Positions 5,060 through 6,329 of a DNA stretch of 6,329 bases are shown here, in pieces. This DNA is from an uncultured Ideonella sp. (GTDB lineage Bacteria; Pseudomonadota; Gammaproteobacteria; Burkholderiales; Burkholderiaceae): contig CAMLGG010000298.1 in NCBI GenBank assembly GCA_946479475.1, forward strand, positions 1 through 6,329, read 5' to 3'. The notes under the pieces were generated by a model, which was not told the origin of the DNA, made no database searches, and saw only the letters and a list, made by a program, of their open reading frames with translations. The translations under genes were made by a program, and so were the position numbers. How positions within the stretch are numbered: position 1 is the stretch's first letter; the number at the start of each line of letters is the position of its first letter.

Positions 5060-6329
5060 GTCGACTGCGGGTGGGCGAGGTAGAACCCGCTCACGCTCGC
5101 CGCCGGGGTCATCGCCAAGCTTTCCGTCAGCCCCATGTCGGCCTCTTCGGCCGCCAGCACCCTGAACACGTCGGCCTTGACGCCGTGGTCCGGGCAGGCC
5201 GGATAGCCGGGCGCGGGCCGGATGCCACGGTACTTCTCGGCGATCAGGTCCTCGTTGCTCAACCGCTCGTCGGCCGCGTAGCCCCAGAGGTCGGTGCGCA
5301 CCCGCTGGTGCAGCCGCTCGGCGAAGGCCTCGGCGAGCCGGTCGGCCAGGGCCTTGAGCATGATGGCCTGGTAGTCGTCGTGCGCAGCCTCGAACTCGGC
5401 CGCCTTCGCGTCCGCGCCCATGCCGGCGGTGACGGCGAACAGGCCGATGTAGTCGGGCTGGGTGCCCTTGGGGGCGATGAAGTCCGCGAGCGAGCGGTTG
5501 GGCCGCTTCACGCCGTCGATCACCGGCCGCTCGCTCTGCATCCGCAGAGGCGCCCAGCGCAGCAGCACCTGCTGGCGTGACTCGTCGGCGTAGACCTCGA
5601 TCACGTCGTCGTCGACCGTGTTGGCGGGATAGAGGCCGATCACGCCGTGGGCCTGCAGCCAGCGGCCGTCGATGATCTTCTTCAGCAGCTTCTGGGCGTC
5701 GGCCAGCACCTTGCGCGCTGCGTCGCCGACCACCTCGTCCTTCAGGATGGCGGGGTAGGCGCCGGCCAGGTCCCAGGTCTGGAAGAACGGGCCCCAGTCG
5801 ATCACCTGCGCCAGCTCGGCGAGGTCGTATTGGCGGAACAGGCGGCGGCCGATGAAGCGAGGCCGGGCGGGCGCCTGCGACCAGTCGACCGGCGTCTTGT
5901 TGGCGCGCGCCTCGGCCAGCGTGACCAGCGGCGTGGCCTTCTTGCCGGCGTGCAAGGTGCGCACGCGCTCGTAGTCGGCCTTCAACTCCTCGAGGTAGGC
6001 GGCGCAGCGCTCGTCGGAAAGCAGCTCCGAGCACACGCCCACCGCGCGCGAGGCATCCGGCACGTAGACCACCGGGCCCTCGTAGTGCGGCGAGATCTTC
6101 ACGGCGGTGTGCACCCGGCTGGTCGTCGCGCCGCCGATCAGCAGCGGCAGCTTCTTCTCGCGGAACCAGGTGTCGCGCTGCATCTCGGCAGCGACGTGCT
6201 GCATCTCCTCCAGGCTGGGCGTGATCAGGCCCGACAGGCCGATCAGGTCGGCGCCCTCGGCGCGCGCCTTCTCCAGGATGTCCTGGCACGGGACCATCAC
6301 GCCCATGTTGACGACCTCGAAGTTGTTGC
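4930..6329 (-). CDS. metH: Cobalamin-dependent methionine synthase, C-terminal part (5' end missing)
   Basis: The minus-strand frame is open from the right edge to a stop at 4932-4930, giving 465 visible residues. MetH transfers a methyl group from methyltetrahydrofolate to homocysteine via methylcobalamin in the cytoplasm. What is seen is the cobalamin-binding domain after its DxHxxG histidine motif (which lies beyond the edge), with NNFEVVNMGVMVP, IGLSGLITPS and LPLLIGGATTS. Then comes the AdoMet-binding reactivation domain: IDWGPFFQTWDLAG, RPNRSLADFIAP, the RGIRPAPGYPACPDH signature that contacts AdoMet, and GFYLAHPQSTYFNVG. The ATG at 6306 is internal, because upstream residues continue the conserved domain. 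The last residues (VSVIEGKPGAAA) extend slightly past the usual domain end. The gene converges on kpsS, overlaps it by 130 bp and has no recognisable terminator. Whether the pterin and homocysteine domains are in the same protein cannot be seen from this window. Confidence 0.96.
   Translation of the reverse strand, partial: NNFEVVNMGVMVPCQDILEKARAEGADLIGLSGLITPSLEEMQHVAAEMQRDTWFREKKLPLLIGGATTSRVHTAVKISPHYEGPVVYVPDASRAVGVCSELLSDERCAAYLEELKADYERVRTLHAGKKATPLVTLAEARANKTPVDWSQAPARPRFIGRRLFRQYDLAELAQVIDWGPFFQTWDLAGAYPAILKDEVVGDAARKVLADAQKLLKKIIDGRWLQAHGVIGLYPANTVDDDVIEVYADESRQQVLLRWAPLRMQSERPVIDGVKRPNRSLADFIAPKGTQPDYIGLFAVTAGMGADAKAAEFEAAHDDYQAIMLKALADRLAEAFAERLHQRVRTDLWGYAADERLSNEDLIAEKYRGIRPAPGYPACPDHGVKADVFRVLAAEEADMGLTESLAMTPAASVSGFYLAHPQSTYFNVGRVGEDQLAAWGAALGLSEAEARRRLVSVIEGKPGAAA

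Noticed and set aside
4354..5580. Plus-strand open frame of 408 codons across the kpsS/metH junction
   Set aside because: It is a different frame from kpsS inside the kpsS gene and then runs antisense to metH. Its composition is typical of GC-rich shadow frames and it shows no domain.
3779..6289. Minus-strand open frame of 836 codons spanning metH and kpsS
   Set aside because: It is out of frame with metH and antisense to kpsS. It contains no known motif, while the metH frame shows clear cobalamin and AdoMet domain signatures.

Overview
The window is GC-rich (roughly two thirds G+C or more, with strong G/C bias at third codon positions). It fits a betaproteobacterium, most likely of the order Burkholderiales. 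That placement is inferred from base composition, the style of the capsule proteins and the cobalamin-dependent methionine synthase; no marker gene fixes it. There are four protein-coding genes and one real intergenic region. I see no tRNA, rRNA, CRISPR array, insertion sequence or phage gene.

Layout: (1) bases 1-1269, plus strand, the 3' part of a PhoD-type metallophosphoesterase gene cut by the left edge. (2) 1253-3370, plus strand, kpsC, a two-module beta-Kdo transferase whose longest reading frame overlaps the phosphoesterase stop by 17 bp. (3) 3371-3763, an intergenic region with a weak terminator-like hairpin, repeated TCGTCACA elements, GTGA/TCAC half-sites, a sigma-54-like -24/-12 sequence and a GC palindrome. 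(4) 3764-5059, plus strand, kpsS, the priming beta-Kdo transferase. (5) 4930-6329, minus strand, the C-terminal half of metH, convergent with kpsS and overlapping it by 130 bp.

KpsS and KpsC build the conserved lipid anchor of ABC-transporter-dependent (group 2 type) capsules. In the characterised E. coli pathway KpsS puts the first beta-Kdo on phosphatidylglycerol, and KpsC extends it with alternating linkages. The window therefore holds the glycolipid-anchor part of a capsule locus, without the export genes (kpsD/E/M/T) or the serotype-specific glycosyltransferases. MetH is housekeeping and probably marks the edge of the capsule region.

The points most worth checking are the control region in front of kpsS, the kpsS/metH tail-to-tail overlap that gives KpsS an atypical C-terminal tail, and the link between a PhoD-family phosphoesterase and kpsC. 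I do not see a clearly new system; these are specific, testable oddities around a known pathway.
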